Source: Sthenelais limicola
Lineage: Eukaryota > Annelida > Polychaeta > Phyllodocida > Sigalionidae
Reading direction: 5' to 3'
Length of the DNA: 64,000 nucleotides
NCBI GenBank assembly: GCA_942159475.1
Contig: OW804100.1
Location: forward strand, 12,398,646-12,462,645
Numbering within the stretch: position 1 is the stretch's first letter; each line of letters starts with the position of its first letter. The notes beneath the pieces were generated by a model. That model ran no database searches and was not told where the DNA came from. It saw only the letters and a list, made by a program, of their open reading frames with translations. Below are positions 31,291-45,500 of the stretch, piece by piece. A program made the position numbers and the translations under genes.

Positions 31291-34200
31291 GTATATATAC
31301 CTGCACTGATCATCAAAAGGTCCTGGAGGAGGTATACTCTAGTTTATTGTTACACTGGGACACCAGTTTATGACCACTACCCCCACTCTAATGCCACAAT
31401 TCAGCACCACCAGCTGATGAATTACCATAACTGCAGTACCCAAAAGTCTGTAATAATTTATACCGTTTAAACCCTGTCAATGCAGAGGTGCAGTGAACAT
31501 TGTCTAACTGTTTCCATGCCAACACATACATAGATCTATTCTGTCACATGTATGAGCTGGACTAGTCCTGGATTGTACAACATCACTGGAGGAATCCAAT
31601 ACAACTATATAACTATCCTATAGTAGTAAATGCCTGGAGAGACCACCACCACCACCAACACCACCGCTATACCACCACCATCACCACCTCCCTGGCTTCC
31701 AGTGTCTGGGGTCAACACGTGTCTGTTTGTATGGGTTTGCCTCACTGTAGGCGACCCATAGAAGCTGCTGAGTTAGCGATTGGCCTTTGACTGGGTGCGT
31801 TGGCCATTTGATGAGTGGTTATAGTGCAGTCGGCATAACTTGATACCTCCACTCAGATACCTTCCCACTGAATGAGCCATTGTTTAAGCTGGGGTGGAGG
31901 GATACGGTTGTAAGTTAGTTGGCGATATTTCCCCTGCCATCCGTCTCTTGTGTTGGCTATGAGAACATAATACCCCGATGCTCTGTGAATTCAGCGTCAG
32001 ATCAGATTGGATGGAATGGACGGTAGAGCTTTATGTATAGCTGTACCAGCTCAGAGCCACTCCCCATCACACACTGATGTACGCGGCTGTATGTATTGCT
32101 CCAGGAGGTGGTGACAACTCGTCCTTCCATTCCAATATGCACTTCTGCCTATTCTTTGCACAAATACGTCAATCAATAGGAATAATCTCGGACATCTACA
32201 TGGTTTCATTGTATTGCCAATTACTATCAAAGTAACCAACTTGTCAACCGCAGATGGCCAGTATGAAGTAGGCAGGTTTGGGTGGTTTCAACTTGGACAT
32301 TCTTGTTTATTTATCATTAATGGAAGATCATGTCCGGAACAGGGTGATCAGTTGAGTATATAGTTTTCTTGCGGAAGTCTTGTCCAACGCACCGTGTGAC
32401 TGCGTTGAGTCATGTACCGCACGCGCCTGTGTACTTGTGTTAACGCGAGATCACGTAGATGGCGCGAGAGTCAGAGGCAGAGAGATACAACTAACGAGTG
32501 AGGAGAGGCAGACGACATTTGTACTCAGAGCCTAAACAAAGTAGCAGACGACTTTTATCCAGACTCCAAACAAAGCAGCAAATTGGAGGAATTTCTCACT
32601 TTCTTGACTACTTTTCGACGTACTTCAAACTTATTTCAACCAAGTATTGTGCATCGTTCACTGCTGGCACACCACCCACACAACGGGAATTCCAAGTTAG
32701 GTCATTAGAGTGGACTTTGAATCTATGGTTGCTAAGTTACCAGGAACTAAATCAAAACGCAATTTTGTTGCGTTGCTTCGTTTCTGTGAGGTGGTAGGAA
32801 GGAAGCAACTTGGATTTATCCAAAACTTGGGTGGACTATATTGCTATTTCTACATTTTTACAACAATTAGTGTCTAGCCAGTATATATGCACTGGTCCCA
32901 TTCACCCCACTTCTATTTTCACCTACAATCTTTATCGACTTTACATGGATGTTTAACGGGATAATTCATCATGAAATGGACTTCTCCCTATTTTCACATA
33001 TCTGTATAAGAATACCAATACTTGGACTTACCAAATTACGTATACAGTATTAAGTATATAGAAATAATACTTAAAAGGCATGATTCTTACATACTAAATA
33101 TCAAATCATGATTTATATACTAAATACACATTATTGATGATGAAAAGAGGCAGGGACAATACTATTATAGGATGCCTTATCAATGTATGGCTGTAGCTAG
33201 GAATGGCATGGGATCTTCTCTTGGAGGCGGTGTTCATAATCTGAGGATAATCTTCCACTAATCCTTCTCCCACACTGGAGCAAGACCTTTACTTTATACG
33301 CAAGGATAAATAACTGTCAGCATGTTCTCCAGGGTTCAAGTGGAATTGGTAAGTTATTTGTGTATTATTGTTATTATAAGATAGATAAAGAATTGTTATA
33401 TAATTGTTGATAAGTTGGTACGTTTCTGCGCAGAGCCAGTCGATGCCCAGAAGGGTAGAAAAGTGCATCATACTTACCATTGGAGCTTACAAGAATCTCT
33501 CCCAGTAGATTTCTATTCGGGGTAGTATACTACAGGGGTTTGTTAAATATTTTAACAAGTTTTTACTGGTTCAGAACATATATCTGCTCTTTCACTATAG
33601 CTAAAGTATACTACTCTATATTTGTATAATTAAGTTGTTTCACCAGGTTGAGGGTGTTATCAGGCTGTTATCAGGACATTTCAGCAAAAGAAATCAATAA
33701 ATAAATATCAAATTGGGGATACCAGAATCAGTATTATTCCAATACAATATCAGATAGCGAGTAAAATACAGGAAACTGTTTTTCTCATAGTCTTAGAACA
33801 ATTATCAACTACACAATGTTCACCAATTATACTTTAACATTTGTACCCTGTCTTTTCCTCCTGATTTTAGAAAAATGGCCACTACGAAAATGTTTACTAA
33901 TTACACTAGCATTGCTTTTCACTTTTAAAAGACATTTCAATGATTTAACATGAGTTGTACTCGTCATAGAGTAATAATTCAAATACAAGAATGGTTCTCG
34001 CAATATGAACAACATATAATAGCAATAGGCCTCAACCTCTATGGATATAAGTTACTGTTAATTAACCATATAACATTATCACCCAGTGCTGTCTGATCAG
34101 TCAGCAAGCCTGCACAGGTCGTGAAAGCCACAGGGGTAATTAACTATGCACTGATATGCTAACTACCATACATGTATGAATAGACTATCAGATATCATGA

Positions 34201-35170
34201 AAATACATACCATGATCAGACATCAGATGTCAGATTACAACAGAACTACGTTTGAGGAACATTCTACTCCCGCCATCTCAATGTCAAAGATATAGCATTT
34301 ATTCCGGTGAAATGTTAACAACGCACCTCCAATTGATCTTGTTCCAGTTCGGTTCAAGATTGAAATATGAAATGTAAGCTGATAGCTGATAATAAAAGTT
34401 CTTATATATATATATATTGCCCTGAGGCCTGATGCTCACTCTATAGGAGTGAGAATATTAATCAGATAATATTTACCTGTATATATATATATCTGTTGTC
34501 TTTATTGGTTCCATCCCTGATCTTTCTTGGGTATATTTAAGAATATAGCAAATATTTAGCTAAAGACGCTAGCGATAGGTCCTTTCCCTTCAATAGTTAA
34601 TTTGAAGCTTCTACTATTGAGCGTATCTATCTGAATCATATTGCGTCGTTAAGGTTTCCCCTTCGTCAAGGATTCATAACAGTTTTCTGCGTAGTAAAAT
34701 GGTCTCTCGATCTTGTCCTATTATTCAAAATACAAAATTATATTCTCAATATTGATTAGTTCAAAATAGAGAAATTGATTGATATCATAACGAATCCACA
34801 CATAATATAGTACCGCCTCGGTGTAGGCGTTAATAGGGGATTTGCATGTCTCACTGCGCATGTCTATGACAGTGCCTGCTGGGATAGATTCAGTTCAAAT
34901 CTGACATGCAAATATTTAGCAACAAATTAATGGAAAATTGCAAGAATGTTTTCAACAATATCATAGGTGGTGTAAATGATCTATAGAAACCAAATGCATG
35001 ATGGGAAACACATGGATATTGATATTGGACAACTGATAAATATTCCAAGCTAAAGATAACATGTTTTCTATAGATTTTATACTGTACCATTACTCCCATA
35101 ATTCCATGCGAATCAAGATTTAAAATGGCGCCTATGCAACTCCTCTATTGATGGAGCCTTGAGTCAGGTC
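31290..35170. other. Long gene-poor interval
   Basis: Holds an (ACC)n-rich run at about 31646-31690 and a GC-richer patch at 32390-32480. That patch could be a 5' untranslated region (an ATG at 32459 opens only 11 codons). I see no supported coding exon. Confidence 0.4.
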
Positions 35171-35369
35171 AATAATGCTACTTGGTCAGGCGTTAATTCA
35201 CGTTTGTTTAGACAATACGAACCTCGGGCTAAATGCATTACACACCTTGTGTATATGTATATATGCGTTACGTAATACTCTCACTGCATCCTCCACCATC
35301 CCCGTGGCCTTCTCCAGCGTCGGGTATATATGTGCCTGGGTATTTCTTGCATGGACTCTACTCCTTTCT

Positions 35370-35666
35370 GTATCTGACATTAATGTTATTCTTTACCATT
35401 ATTATGCGCAACAAGGATACCCTGTACGTGGTTTATATAATCTGTTAGTTAATTGTATGATATTATTGCTGACGTCGGTGACGTACGTTGTCATATGCCA
35501 TTGGGAAAATCTCCCTTCTGTTTCTGACAAGTTATTCTTATTAGAATTTCTATTATGCGCAAGAAGGGTCACTAACTAGTACGTGACTTAATAATTCGTT
35601 AGTGAATTGAATGAAGTTATGATAGGTGGCGTTGCCATATTATGTCATTGGGAGAATCTCTTTGGG

Positions 35667-35668
<2 letters not shown>
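35370..35668. repeat. ~150-bp tandem duplication
   Basis: Two successive units share ATTATTATGCGCAACAAGG/ATTATGCGCAAGAAGG, TACGTGGTTTATATAAT / TACGTGACTTAATAAT, TTAGTTAATTG / TTAGTGAATTG and CATTGGGARAATCTC. A 134-codon plus-strand frame across it has no recognised content. Confidence 0.65.

Positions 35669-35730
<62 letters not shown>
35669..35730. repeat. (TA)n microsatellite
   Basis: About 60 bp of uninterrupted alternating TA directly after the duplication. Confidence 0.95.
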
Positions 35731-35732
<2 letters not shown>

Positions 35733-35842
35733 CTGAGTGATATACGCAACCACATCACCGGAACCACTGGAAGTACTTTAGAGAAAAGTCTACTATACAG
35801 CTTTAAACTTTCCTTGTTAGATTATTAAAGGCATATATGATA

Positions 35843-35885
35843 AATGGTTAACTAACTCGTTGGTTTCAGTCGCTTTGAATATCAC
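35843..35885. mobile_element. GGTTAACTAAC-family MITE, one end only
   Basis: GGTTAACTAACTCGTTGGTTTCAGTCGCTTTGAATAT-type end (positions 35847-35884) matches the right end of the element at 1940-2042 and one end of 46152-46231. The other end is absent. Confidence 0.5.
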
Positions 35886-35937
35886 TCTGGTTGTTGCGCT
35901 GCTTCTCTTTAACTCCCACGGTTTTGTCCCATTTAAC

Positions 35938-36001
35938 TTCACTATAGGTAAAAAACGGCGCCAACAGGCAAAATTCGTCGCCGACATTTCTAAAAACGCT
36001 A
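35938..36001. mobile_element. Truncated copy of the TAGCGGAACTCC MITE
   Basis: Matches the first ~60 bp of the full element inward from CACTATAGGT, then jumps to a terminal ACGCTA. It is separated from the full copy at 36005 by only TAA, as if one element inserted beside the other at a TAA target. Confidence 0.6.
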
Positions 36002-36004
36002 TAA

Positions 36005-36258
36005 TAGCGGAACTCCACTATAGGTAAAAAACGGCGCCAACAGGCAAAAACGGCTGCGACGAATTTTTTGCGACGAAATATCTAATCAAGTAAGATATTT
36101 TGCAATTGTTGGCAACAAATAAATGTATTGCCAACAACCTATTTTACCCCCTCATCCACTAGAATTTTTACTCATGTCGAATTTTCCGAATTTTTAGAAA
36201 TGTCGGCGACGAATTTTGCCTGTTGGCGCCGTTTTTTACCTATAGTGGAGTTCCGCTA
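36005..36258. mobile_element. 254-bp MITE, TAGCGGAACTCC family (full copy A)
   Basis: Both ends carry TAGCGGAACTCCACTATAGG inverted, and identity between the arms continues through the palindromic GGCGCC for about 46 bp. The interior has a second hairpin (TTGCAATTGTTGGCAACAAA / complement). It is the reverse-orientation twin of 62163-62416. Non-coding. Confidence 0.85.
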
Positions 36259-36739
36259 GATATATACACAAGTGGCTATGGTTAGGGAGATGAATGCGAG
36301 TTTAAAATGGGAATTATTTTGATGAAAAACGAACCGAAAAAAGGGAAACCTTTATTTGTTGTGGTACTGTGGCCATTTATTGATTCATGACTTTACTGTT
36401 AAGCTTCTGATTGATTATTAATAAACGGGTCAGCGCGAGCTTTCCCACACGTGAAAGAGATCCAATATTCCAATAGGTGCCCTGGAAACCAGCCTGCATA
36501 ATTATTGATGCATTTAGTAACTCATCTGGCTTGTACATCTATTTGATACATGCCGACCGATACTTGGTATATATAATTATTTCTGCAGCTACTGGGTTCA
36601 AACCCACTTCTGTCCAAGGAAAGGATTGCCCCCCAATTATAACATGGACCTCTTCCTGCTCTCTTAAAGGGACATGTTATCACCTAGTTTAGATTCGGAC
36701 TATAGTTCATGCTGGTAAACCTATTACTTGGGTGGAATC

Positions 36740-36800
36740 ATAGGATGGAGCAGTGGTTACAGCACTGCCTCTGAATCCAGCTCCAATGGGTTATGCTGTC
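36740..36800 (+). repeat. Decayed tRNA-like SINE head
   Basis: ATGGAGCAGTGGTTACAGC resembles the A-box part of the head at 30795. The B box has decayed to GGGTTATGC. Confidence 0.35.
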
Positions 36801-39800
36801 CAATTCCTTTAGCAAAAAGAAGTTCCACTCTGAAGGAAAAAATGATTTACGAAAAAGATCCCCCCCCCCCTTGCCAGATTGTACCAATACTTACTGCAAA
36901 ACAGTCTAGATTAATTAATGGACAACAAATTTGTTCCTTTTTATAAGCCGCGATTTCATTATTTCAACTGTTACTGTGTAATGCATGGGTGTCCCCCCTG
37001 TATAATGCATGGGTGAGATTGAAACCATATCAAATCATCTCAGTTTAACCATTATTGGATATGACATGGCATGTTGGAGATTTACGGATGTAATTTAAAA
37101 AGGTTTTGCACTTCCGGTGTTGACGAGACCTCGATGAGTACGAGATTCCCTGGATATAAATCGAGCGTATATCTGCATGTTGAGTTTAAACTGGGAAGGT
37201 TTATCTCTGTGTACTGATAAGATTGTCAATATTTCAAGTACAGACTACCATGTTCATGTCAATGTACTTATGCATGCTGATATCTAATAAATTTCCGAAG
37301 CTTATATTAAACAATATTTGCAAAAGGGGGATGTTTAATTTCCTCTGACAAATGTTCTGAGTCATTGCCAATATTGAACTTGTTTAAGGTCATAGGGGAA
37401 TTATTCCGATACCAGTCCAGGATCTCATACACGGACATCCCTGATAGAGCACTTTCCATGTATATACCAACCACCATGAAGTGAGATTCCAGTATTAAAT
37501 AATTCATTCAGTCATTGCTTTAATTTAGGAATATTGTTCTCAGGACAATTGATTCAGAGGATAATGAATTAGCACACATAATTGGACCCGCAGTAACAAT
37601 GGTAACTAAGCAACAAGAGTGCACATTTCACTACCTATAGAGCATCATCTGTAAGCAACATTAAAGCCTCCTTGATAAAGAGCTCTTGTCGCCCAAAACG
37701 TCAGACCCACAATAAACTGAACCTCAAACAAATCCCCAGCTCTCTGCCTCCTTCTGCCCCTGTTCTATGATAAAAGTTGTTTGGCAGAATTAATGATTAT
37801 TAATCCGGATGAAGTATTGTTGGCAGAATTAATGCTTATATTAGTATGGATAAAGTATTGGTAATCAACACATTCTGGAATGAGATGTCTGTGGTTACTG
37901 GGTCTCTGTTATACATAGAGGCGGCCCCTCTCCACAACCAACCAATCTTGAGTTGCACGGAGTTATGCGAGTGGATATGCCTGAGTAGAAGCTAGAGAAA
38001 TCAACATGGAGTTTTCTATCAGTGCTGACATGCTATAGCTATGTTTCATACATGATGATGATGATATGTGTCTACATCTTTCCCATTATGATTAAATGCA
38101 TTCAATTCCATAGATCATTTGTACATAATAGTAAAAATGTTGAGTTTATTTTTCATTAAAATGTCTTTCAAGGAGTATATTATAGGATGTGAACTAAATC
38201 TGTTCAATTTTGCAAGATAACAGGCATATTTAATTGTATTTGTATTATTATATGAACAGTCTGTTTAGGCTGAGTCTAACTCCTGGGGTAGTATACTACT
38301 ATCTATTGTTGAATGAAAGATGTTTACTTCAGCTTCTTTAGCTGATCTTCCACTGACTCTTCGGTTACTGACTGCCATCTGTTATACGTGTTGCTGAGTG
38401 GAAACACGCTAACGGGTGATATACCCTACTGTCTTCCAATATTAACAATGGATCTTTAATGTGCTTAGCACCACAGAAAGTCATGCACATGACTGGTTTT
38501 TGACAACCCAGTCAGCAAACATTGGAATGGAGCAATAGCGTATGTATGCAAATCCCCTATTGTTTTGGCTGCATTGAGGCTCAATGGGGATCTTCAGTGG
38601 AGAATCCATAACATGAACAATTACAAGCCACACGGCGGCAACAAGTCCAAATCAAGGACAATCAAGATCATTTGCATGTGAAGAACCAGGAGATAGAAAT
38701 TCAGTTTTTTTCCCAACAGCTCATTAGGCCTACCAGTATTCCTTTCACAGATAGTCACACACGTATCATTTAACAATATCTACAATAAGAGAAATAATCA
38801 TCGCATGTGAATACCTATTGAACAAACCAATGTTTAGTCAGGGATTTGGATGCAATCTGAAAAAGAACCAGACAAAAGGTCGACTTAGCAGTACATCCAC
38901 ATGCATCAAGTGTAACTGTCAGGTTCACAGGGCTGAGTGGGGGTGTACGCGTTGACCCATTGGTCAGCCTGGAACAGAAGGAGTAGGAGTGAGCTGGAGG
39001 TATGGGGGTGGGGGTGGATAGACGTAGGGTGGGAGGGGGTGGGGCATGACCTCGCACCCAGTCCTGTCTTAATCAGACACTGACATATGGTCAGCCGCCC
39101 AGACTGCCACCTATAGGTCTGTGCACAGTCTGACTAGAAATAAGCCATTTCAGTTAATTCGTAATATACAGTCCTGTTTAATGGTGTAACCAGTGGAATA
39201 TACTCTGTAACTTCACCAACCACCCCCGTCCAATACATAGTAGGATAGTACTTCACCATATTATATATAGGCGCAAGATGCATAAGTGATAGTATGAATA
39301 ATAATTGAAAAAGGATGGCCCTTTTACTCACAAGACCATCAGCTGAGTGTTCTTCCATTCCTTTGTCAAGGAAAAACTTACTTCCCAGCTTTTAACCAAG
39401 ATATTTAAAAAATTGAAATCAGTTTCAGAAAGGGGAAAGTGGTCTATAACACTTGTTAGTTCGCCATTCTGCAAAAATTATTTTGTTTTTAAATATTTTA
39501 TTCGGCATTGAACATTATGTAGTACATTATTTTCAGATCAAGCTGATTTACTTAATACAACAAGACACGATGAATAATAATAGTAGTGATACTCAATTAG
39601 TTGCAATTTACAACGAACATAGTAAAGGATTTGTGAAAACATAACCGGGGGCTGTGTCACCGAGTTTGTCATACAAAATAGCACTGTCCAAATTGACACA
39701 TTTCATACACAAAGGGACCAATTTATAGGTATTGGTAATCGACTCAGGAGAACAGCAGAAGTAATTTTCTGGTCTCAAATGACTTAAAACAAATCTTATT

Positions 39801-40703
39801 TACTGCCTCCTTGAATATAATATTGAGAGATGAATTTATATATATATACTCGTAGCTGTTCTGAATTACTCACGATGGTACAAACATGTTCACTCCTTGT
39901 GTGTCTGATACGCTAATTTAGAACAACTACTCATTCCATTCCATCCAAATATAAGATCTAATACTCGGATCACTGTGCATTGATTGGATGGATCTCACTC
40001 CCTCCCATAATTAATACAAGCAACATGTGATACAACCTTCACCATCGAGTAATGTTTATGAAAGTATAATTTCGAAACTTATTTACACAGTGGTATTTTC
40101 TCTACCTTTTGCTAGAAAATGTTTCATTTGGAATATAGTTTTGCTGATGTGACATTCCTAACCTGGGACAGTCATTAGGGCACGTATCATTCTAGCGACG
40201 ATCCCAACAATAGCGCAATTACATGTATTTCTCGGTGATACATAATGCATTACGTTCGTGGAAATGAGTTTTATTCTGTTGTGTTGGATTATAGGAATAA
40301 TAATGTTATCTAACCCCTGGTCAGTCCTCCGAGCGCCTCACCTCTATAGCCCATATCAAATTACAAAATAGTGACTTGCCAGATCCGTCTGTGCAAACCC
40401 AGGCATTGCAATAAAAGCCTGAATACCAACTTGTCAACGACCCTGAGAAGGAGACGCCGCACTGCCAACAATAGGTCGTAGCGCTGACAATGGGTCATCG
40501 AAGGGACATGGTTTCTGTTGTCGTAAATTCAGATGGTGATTCACGGTCCTATCAGTTGCACTCAGTGACGTCAGAGGGAAGTATTATGTGACCCAGTCAT
40601 TGGCGAGTCAACAGGATTCCAGCGTCTATGTCAATTATCAGTTGTTGCACAATGCATGCACATTGCACCAGCTAAGGGTACTGCAGGGCTTTCCCGTTCC
40701 CCC

Positions 40704-40748
40704 TCTCTGTCTCTGTCTCTCTCTGTCTCTGTCTCTGTCTCTGTCTCC
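40704..40748. repeat. (CTCTGT)n microsatellite
   Basis: About seven CTCTGT/CTCT units. Confidence 0.85.
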
Positions 40749-42043
40749 CGCTCTTTTCCATCCCAGTAAATACATTTAAACCCTATCATGTTAATGTTAT
40801 CATGTACACATGCATGGACATGCATGTCTAAGTCAATGTCCCACCCTACCCCACACAACAATTCTTTTTTGTTCTATTCTGGTTAACTCAATTTGACTTC
40901 AAATAGCATTATATATAATACAGTGTTTTAGTTACATCTTCTCTCTCCACATATCTCTCTCCATGCCTCCCCATTCTTCTGACTCCCCCATTCTTTCTCT
41001 CCCTCTTTCATCTATATATTCTTTCTCTATCTCCCTGCATCTCTCTTCTGACTCTCCTCTACCCATCCTAAGAACTGCCCTCCGTTCTTGTTTCCTTCCC
41101 CACTATCTCCCGCCCTCTTCATTCGTTCTCCATGCCTTAGCGATTACACAATTTCATTGATCACCATTTACTTTCAACGATCAATATCAACCTCTTTTAG
41201 TGCTTATTCTATTAAGTTCGATATATCAAGGCAAAAACTCACATATGCCAGCGCCATTAGCTTATACTCATACATTATTGACTGCCATCTACTACACTGG
41301 AGGACCCTATATACTGCGTCAATAATGTATTATCCCATACCTTCTGTGAGGCACGAGGGACGGATTAAAGTTGCGTTCCCTGCCAATTCGACCAGGAAAA
41401 TGTTTCTCAATTCTGTCTTTCTTTGACCCTAGTGTAGAATGAAAGATTTGAAATGAACAAATCCGGAAACCATCCAAAACCTTGTCACATAAATTGCCTT
41501 ATGTGTTTAAAACACACAGGCTTTGATAAAATCAAAGTATAAACATGACCGTTTTCCTATTTCGAAACTTAGGTAAAAATGACACGGTGCTTTTATATAT
41601 GTATGCCTTTATAGCAAAGACAAATATTTTAAAAAAACCTTTGATTTTGATATGATTGCCCATTTAGCATCGAACAATTAAAAGAAAATCAAATTCGAGT
41701 TTGTATTGCTAGTGTCCAATAAAAATATGTTTATTGCGTCCATTATACAGTATGAGCATTATGATATAAAGGTATAGTAAAGCCTGCAGTAGAACTAGTG
41801 ATGCCACGTTAAACACATTGAGTGAATAGGCTGATGCCGCTCCCTGTAATCTTTCTCCCCGCTACAGCTGCCCAGAAGATTTATTCTTAAGATGATATGG
41901 GGGACTTGGTATTATTGATTCTTGGTATCATATGGAAGATCAAGAGAGAGAACCCACTCTGTAATTCATTATAATCCCAGTGTCTATACTCTATAGTTAA
42001 AGTTTGAACGTGTTTACATTAGCGACTCTTTGCCTCTGATATA

Positions 42044-42125
42044 TTGATGCGACGAGGTGTAGCCCATAAGGCAGAAGCACTGATCGCTTACGTGGTAGGA
42101 AGCTGCAGGTATTGGGTTCGAATCT
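42044..42125 (+). repeat. tRNA-like SINE head
   Basis: TAGCCCATAAGG fits the A-box consensus and GGGTTCGAATC the B box, about 45 bp apart. The intervening arms do not form a full cloverleaf. Confidence 0.55.
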
Positions 42126-42279
42126 ATACATGTGACAAGATCCCCAGTCTCGGAAAACAAAATGAACTACGGTATATTAGGATTTGTATGGAAGCTATGG
42201 TTAATATTAATAATGCTTTTTTCCCTCTTAGATCAATTTAAAATGTGTGCTATTATTTCAGGTTTGTTGAACGACAGTA

Positions 42280-42536
42280 CAATCGTATATGGGTCAGATT
42301 TTCAGAAAATGTACAATTCACCTTTACCAATCCTCTCAAATAACCCACATTTAAGACAAAAATGAGCTACAAAATGCAGTTCAACATAACAGTACTGATA
42401 CTTTAAATCAATGCGGTACCAAATATACTCAGATATACCCTGTATTCTTCATTTTTCAGCCTAATTTAGGAGAATTTCCTAAACGTGTAGAACTGTCAAT
42501 TGTACATTTTCTGAAAATCTGACCCATATATATCCT
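42280..42536. repeat. Foldback element, arms ~35 bp
   Basis: ATGGGTCAGATTTTCAGAAA (from about 42289) is answered by its reverse complement at about 42507-42530. The motif recurs once more at about 68-95, so it is a dispersed element. The interior has no coding content. Confidence 0.55.
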
Positions 42537-45500
42537 AACACCCTAGGACATATTATTGCAAATATAGATATGAGGCACCCTTGTGTGAGGGGTACAATAC
42601 ATGGGGTGCAATAACGATATCCATATTGAACATGTACCATGTGATGGCTTTGAACTCTTCTTTTCTCTCTTTTTTTAGACACACCATGGCTAATTCGAAT
42701 TTAAGAAAGAATTTAGGATGCAATATTTTGCTTATATAATAAATAAAGAATAGAACCTATATATATATAAAATTTTATAAATATATCGCTTATGTAGGCC
42801 TGGCTCCATTGATTCAGATCTTCTGCGCCGTTGGTAGATATTTGAAAAATACCTGAAATAGTGGGAAACTCAAAAAGCGAACACTACTACCTCGTTCAAC
42901 GCGTTTTCCTAAAACTGTAAGACCGCTTTCTCTTTTTATTGATTAAATCCAATAGAATTCACATCCTCCTACCACTAATGTCTACTTTTCTAGCCAATAC
43001 CACTTCGCAAGCTTTCAGCGGCTATTAGACGATAGGGGAAGTGAATTGGTACCATTATTCTATCCAGAATTACATCCAACTTTAAACCTAAGACATGTTT
43101 CAGCATTTCTACCATGCACTTGACTCCTTCATTTAGATTATTTCCCTATAGACTAGAGCGGGATAATTACAGCTGGATTTTCCGCTATTACAACAATTTC
43201 TTTTACCAAATTTACTTATTGGTCCACAGCAAGTGACAGTGAAATCACTGTAGCAAAGTATTTTGGCGGGCCACCAAAATATAAATGTGAACTTTTTATG
43301 AAGCCCTGCAGTACAAGCAACGGGTGAAATTCTAAAAAAAAAGAAATATTGGACAAATTACTTTCAGATAGGTAGGAAAAGAACGGGACAGAAACTATAA
43401 AATCCTTAGCTTTTGATCAATGTAAACTGAGAATGCAGCTTGAAGCAGTTCGTTATACAATGCAATGAACAAACATAACGAATTCAATCCAACAAATCTT
43501 CACTTCACTTTAGCGTTGCAACTTGGCGGCTATTGTAAATCCCCTATTGCACCTACCAGAGTTTCAGCAGCTGCAGTAGCGATGGCCTTGAATAGTCAAT
43601 ACTTATTCTATAGAAATGCCTGACTTGAAATCCAAATTGCAACTCCACTGTGCTAACAATGAGTTTAGTGCATTGAAGATAGCGGCTTTACACCCAACAA
43701 TGAACATGCGACATGCATTAAGACACAATAGGCAGGCCCTTGTATGTAAGAGAGGGGTTGGACGTGCCACTGGTCTGTAGTCTATTCTATAGTTATTTAT
43801 CTATTGAGTTTGTTGATTGATTAGTTGATTCCCTGTATTCCCTTCACATCACATCAATCATGAGGTGTGACTATTTATATCGCAGGGCTTTCAGCCACTA
43901 TCAACATCAGTTCGTACATTTGTAATTCACATTTTATCACATATGGACATCGTGTGGACAGGATAAAATAAATAAAAGAACATTTACCCAAAAGTAAAAA
44001 TAGGGGAATGTGACCAATGCAGGACTGGTAGTGCTGTCCAACATATGGGCCAACTTAGAAGCCACTTTTGGCCTGAGGAGAAGCCAGTGAGAGGGAAGCC
44101 ACTGGGGCAGCCTGGATGACCTGCAGCGCACAGCAGCCTCTGTGACATTGGCCAGGGAGACATGACTGGTCATATAAGAGCCAACGAAAAGAAGATTTTA
44201 TCATATTGATAAATAACTCACGTCACCTTTCCAAATACTAAACGTATGCTATATGTGAACTTGAATATATGACTGGATTTATCACTATTCTGCTGATTTA
44301 TGTTTATATACGAATTGGAAGTTGATTCAGCTGGGGTAAGGGGGTGGGGGTGGGCGACCTTGGTTCTTTAGCCAGGGAAAATTGTTGTCCGAGTTGTAGG
44401 ACAACATACCAGTCCTCCTAGTGTTGGACATCCGCTTCCGGGCCGATCGCTTATATCAACGATAATACAATACGTTCAATTCAAGCTATTCTTTATTTGT
44501 ACCTAAATATTTTGTACAAATAGGAGCCATGTTTCAGAAACGTATTCCTGGTCTTCCCGCATGGTCTTCCTATGTTAGGACGAGCACAGATCAAAACTGC
44601 AAGTTTGTGTCTTTCCACTGGTTTAGTTTGCTTCGAAATCAGTTTTAATTTGTTGCCCTGGTTTTACCCGGTCTGCGACTAAAGATATTAGATTGGGTCC
44701 ATGTTTGGGGCAAGAGGCTAGGGGATGCCTACTGCCTGGGCCCTCGCTTTCCCCTATAGTCTACAGCCCCCTCTCACCCAATGGACCAATCTAATACCCT
44801 AAAAAACGGGAGGTAATCCGAATATGTGCCATTTGCAGTGACCTTTTACAGGTAAAGTGTACGTACTAGTGGACACCCAACTTTAATTTTGTGCACGGTT
44901 GGACTGGCAGAGCAGGGCTGCCTGCGGCCTACAGTTTTACTCCAGACATTTGACAGTGTAAATCATCCCAACTAAGGTAGATTACATGCAGGTTATTTAT
45001 AGCAAGGGTGGTGGGAGGAATTGGTTAATTATTCATTAGTAATCAGCCGCCCTCCTCTCCTCCATCGTGCTGGTGTGTTGGTGGGGTGAAATGACAACGT
45101 ATTTCACAGTCTACATAAGTCTGCTGTGTAGCCAGTGAACGTGTGAGGACTGCACTAGTTGGTTGCCTTATAAGGTTGCATGCACCGCCAGCCAATTATC
45201 TATTTTCTATTTCGTGTTATATTCTCAGTGAATAATCGATAAAGTTGAAAATATTAGGCTTGTATACTGCTTATAGATAGGTATGCAAAATGCACTATTA
45301 CTCCCGTTTACCCCCAAAAATACAGTAAGTCACGTAGATAATGAAAAGTTAAAGACAAAGCCATGAATCTTTTACCAATACCGATTTTAGTACATACAGC
45401 GCTAAGGATAAAAGATGGTTTTGTGCGAACGACAGCTTTAAATTTGTATCGCCAGCCAGGGCGACCATAAATCACAATTCTTATTTCTTTTAGTACTTGA

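Larger units (their letters stand above)
36259..42043. other. Gene-free interval with minor repeats
   Basis: A decayed SINE head lies at 36740-36800, a B-box-like GGGTTCAAACCC at 36594-36605, (CTCTGT)n at 40704-40748 and a CT-rich run at 40935-41120. No supported coding exon. Confidence 0.45.

Noticed and set aside
35175..35579. 134-codon plus-strand frame
   Set aside because: Crosses a tandem duplication; hydrophobic residues come from AT-rich sequence; no recognised family.
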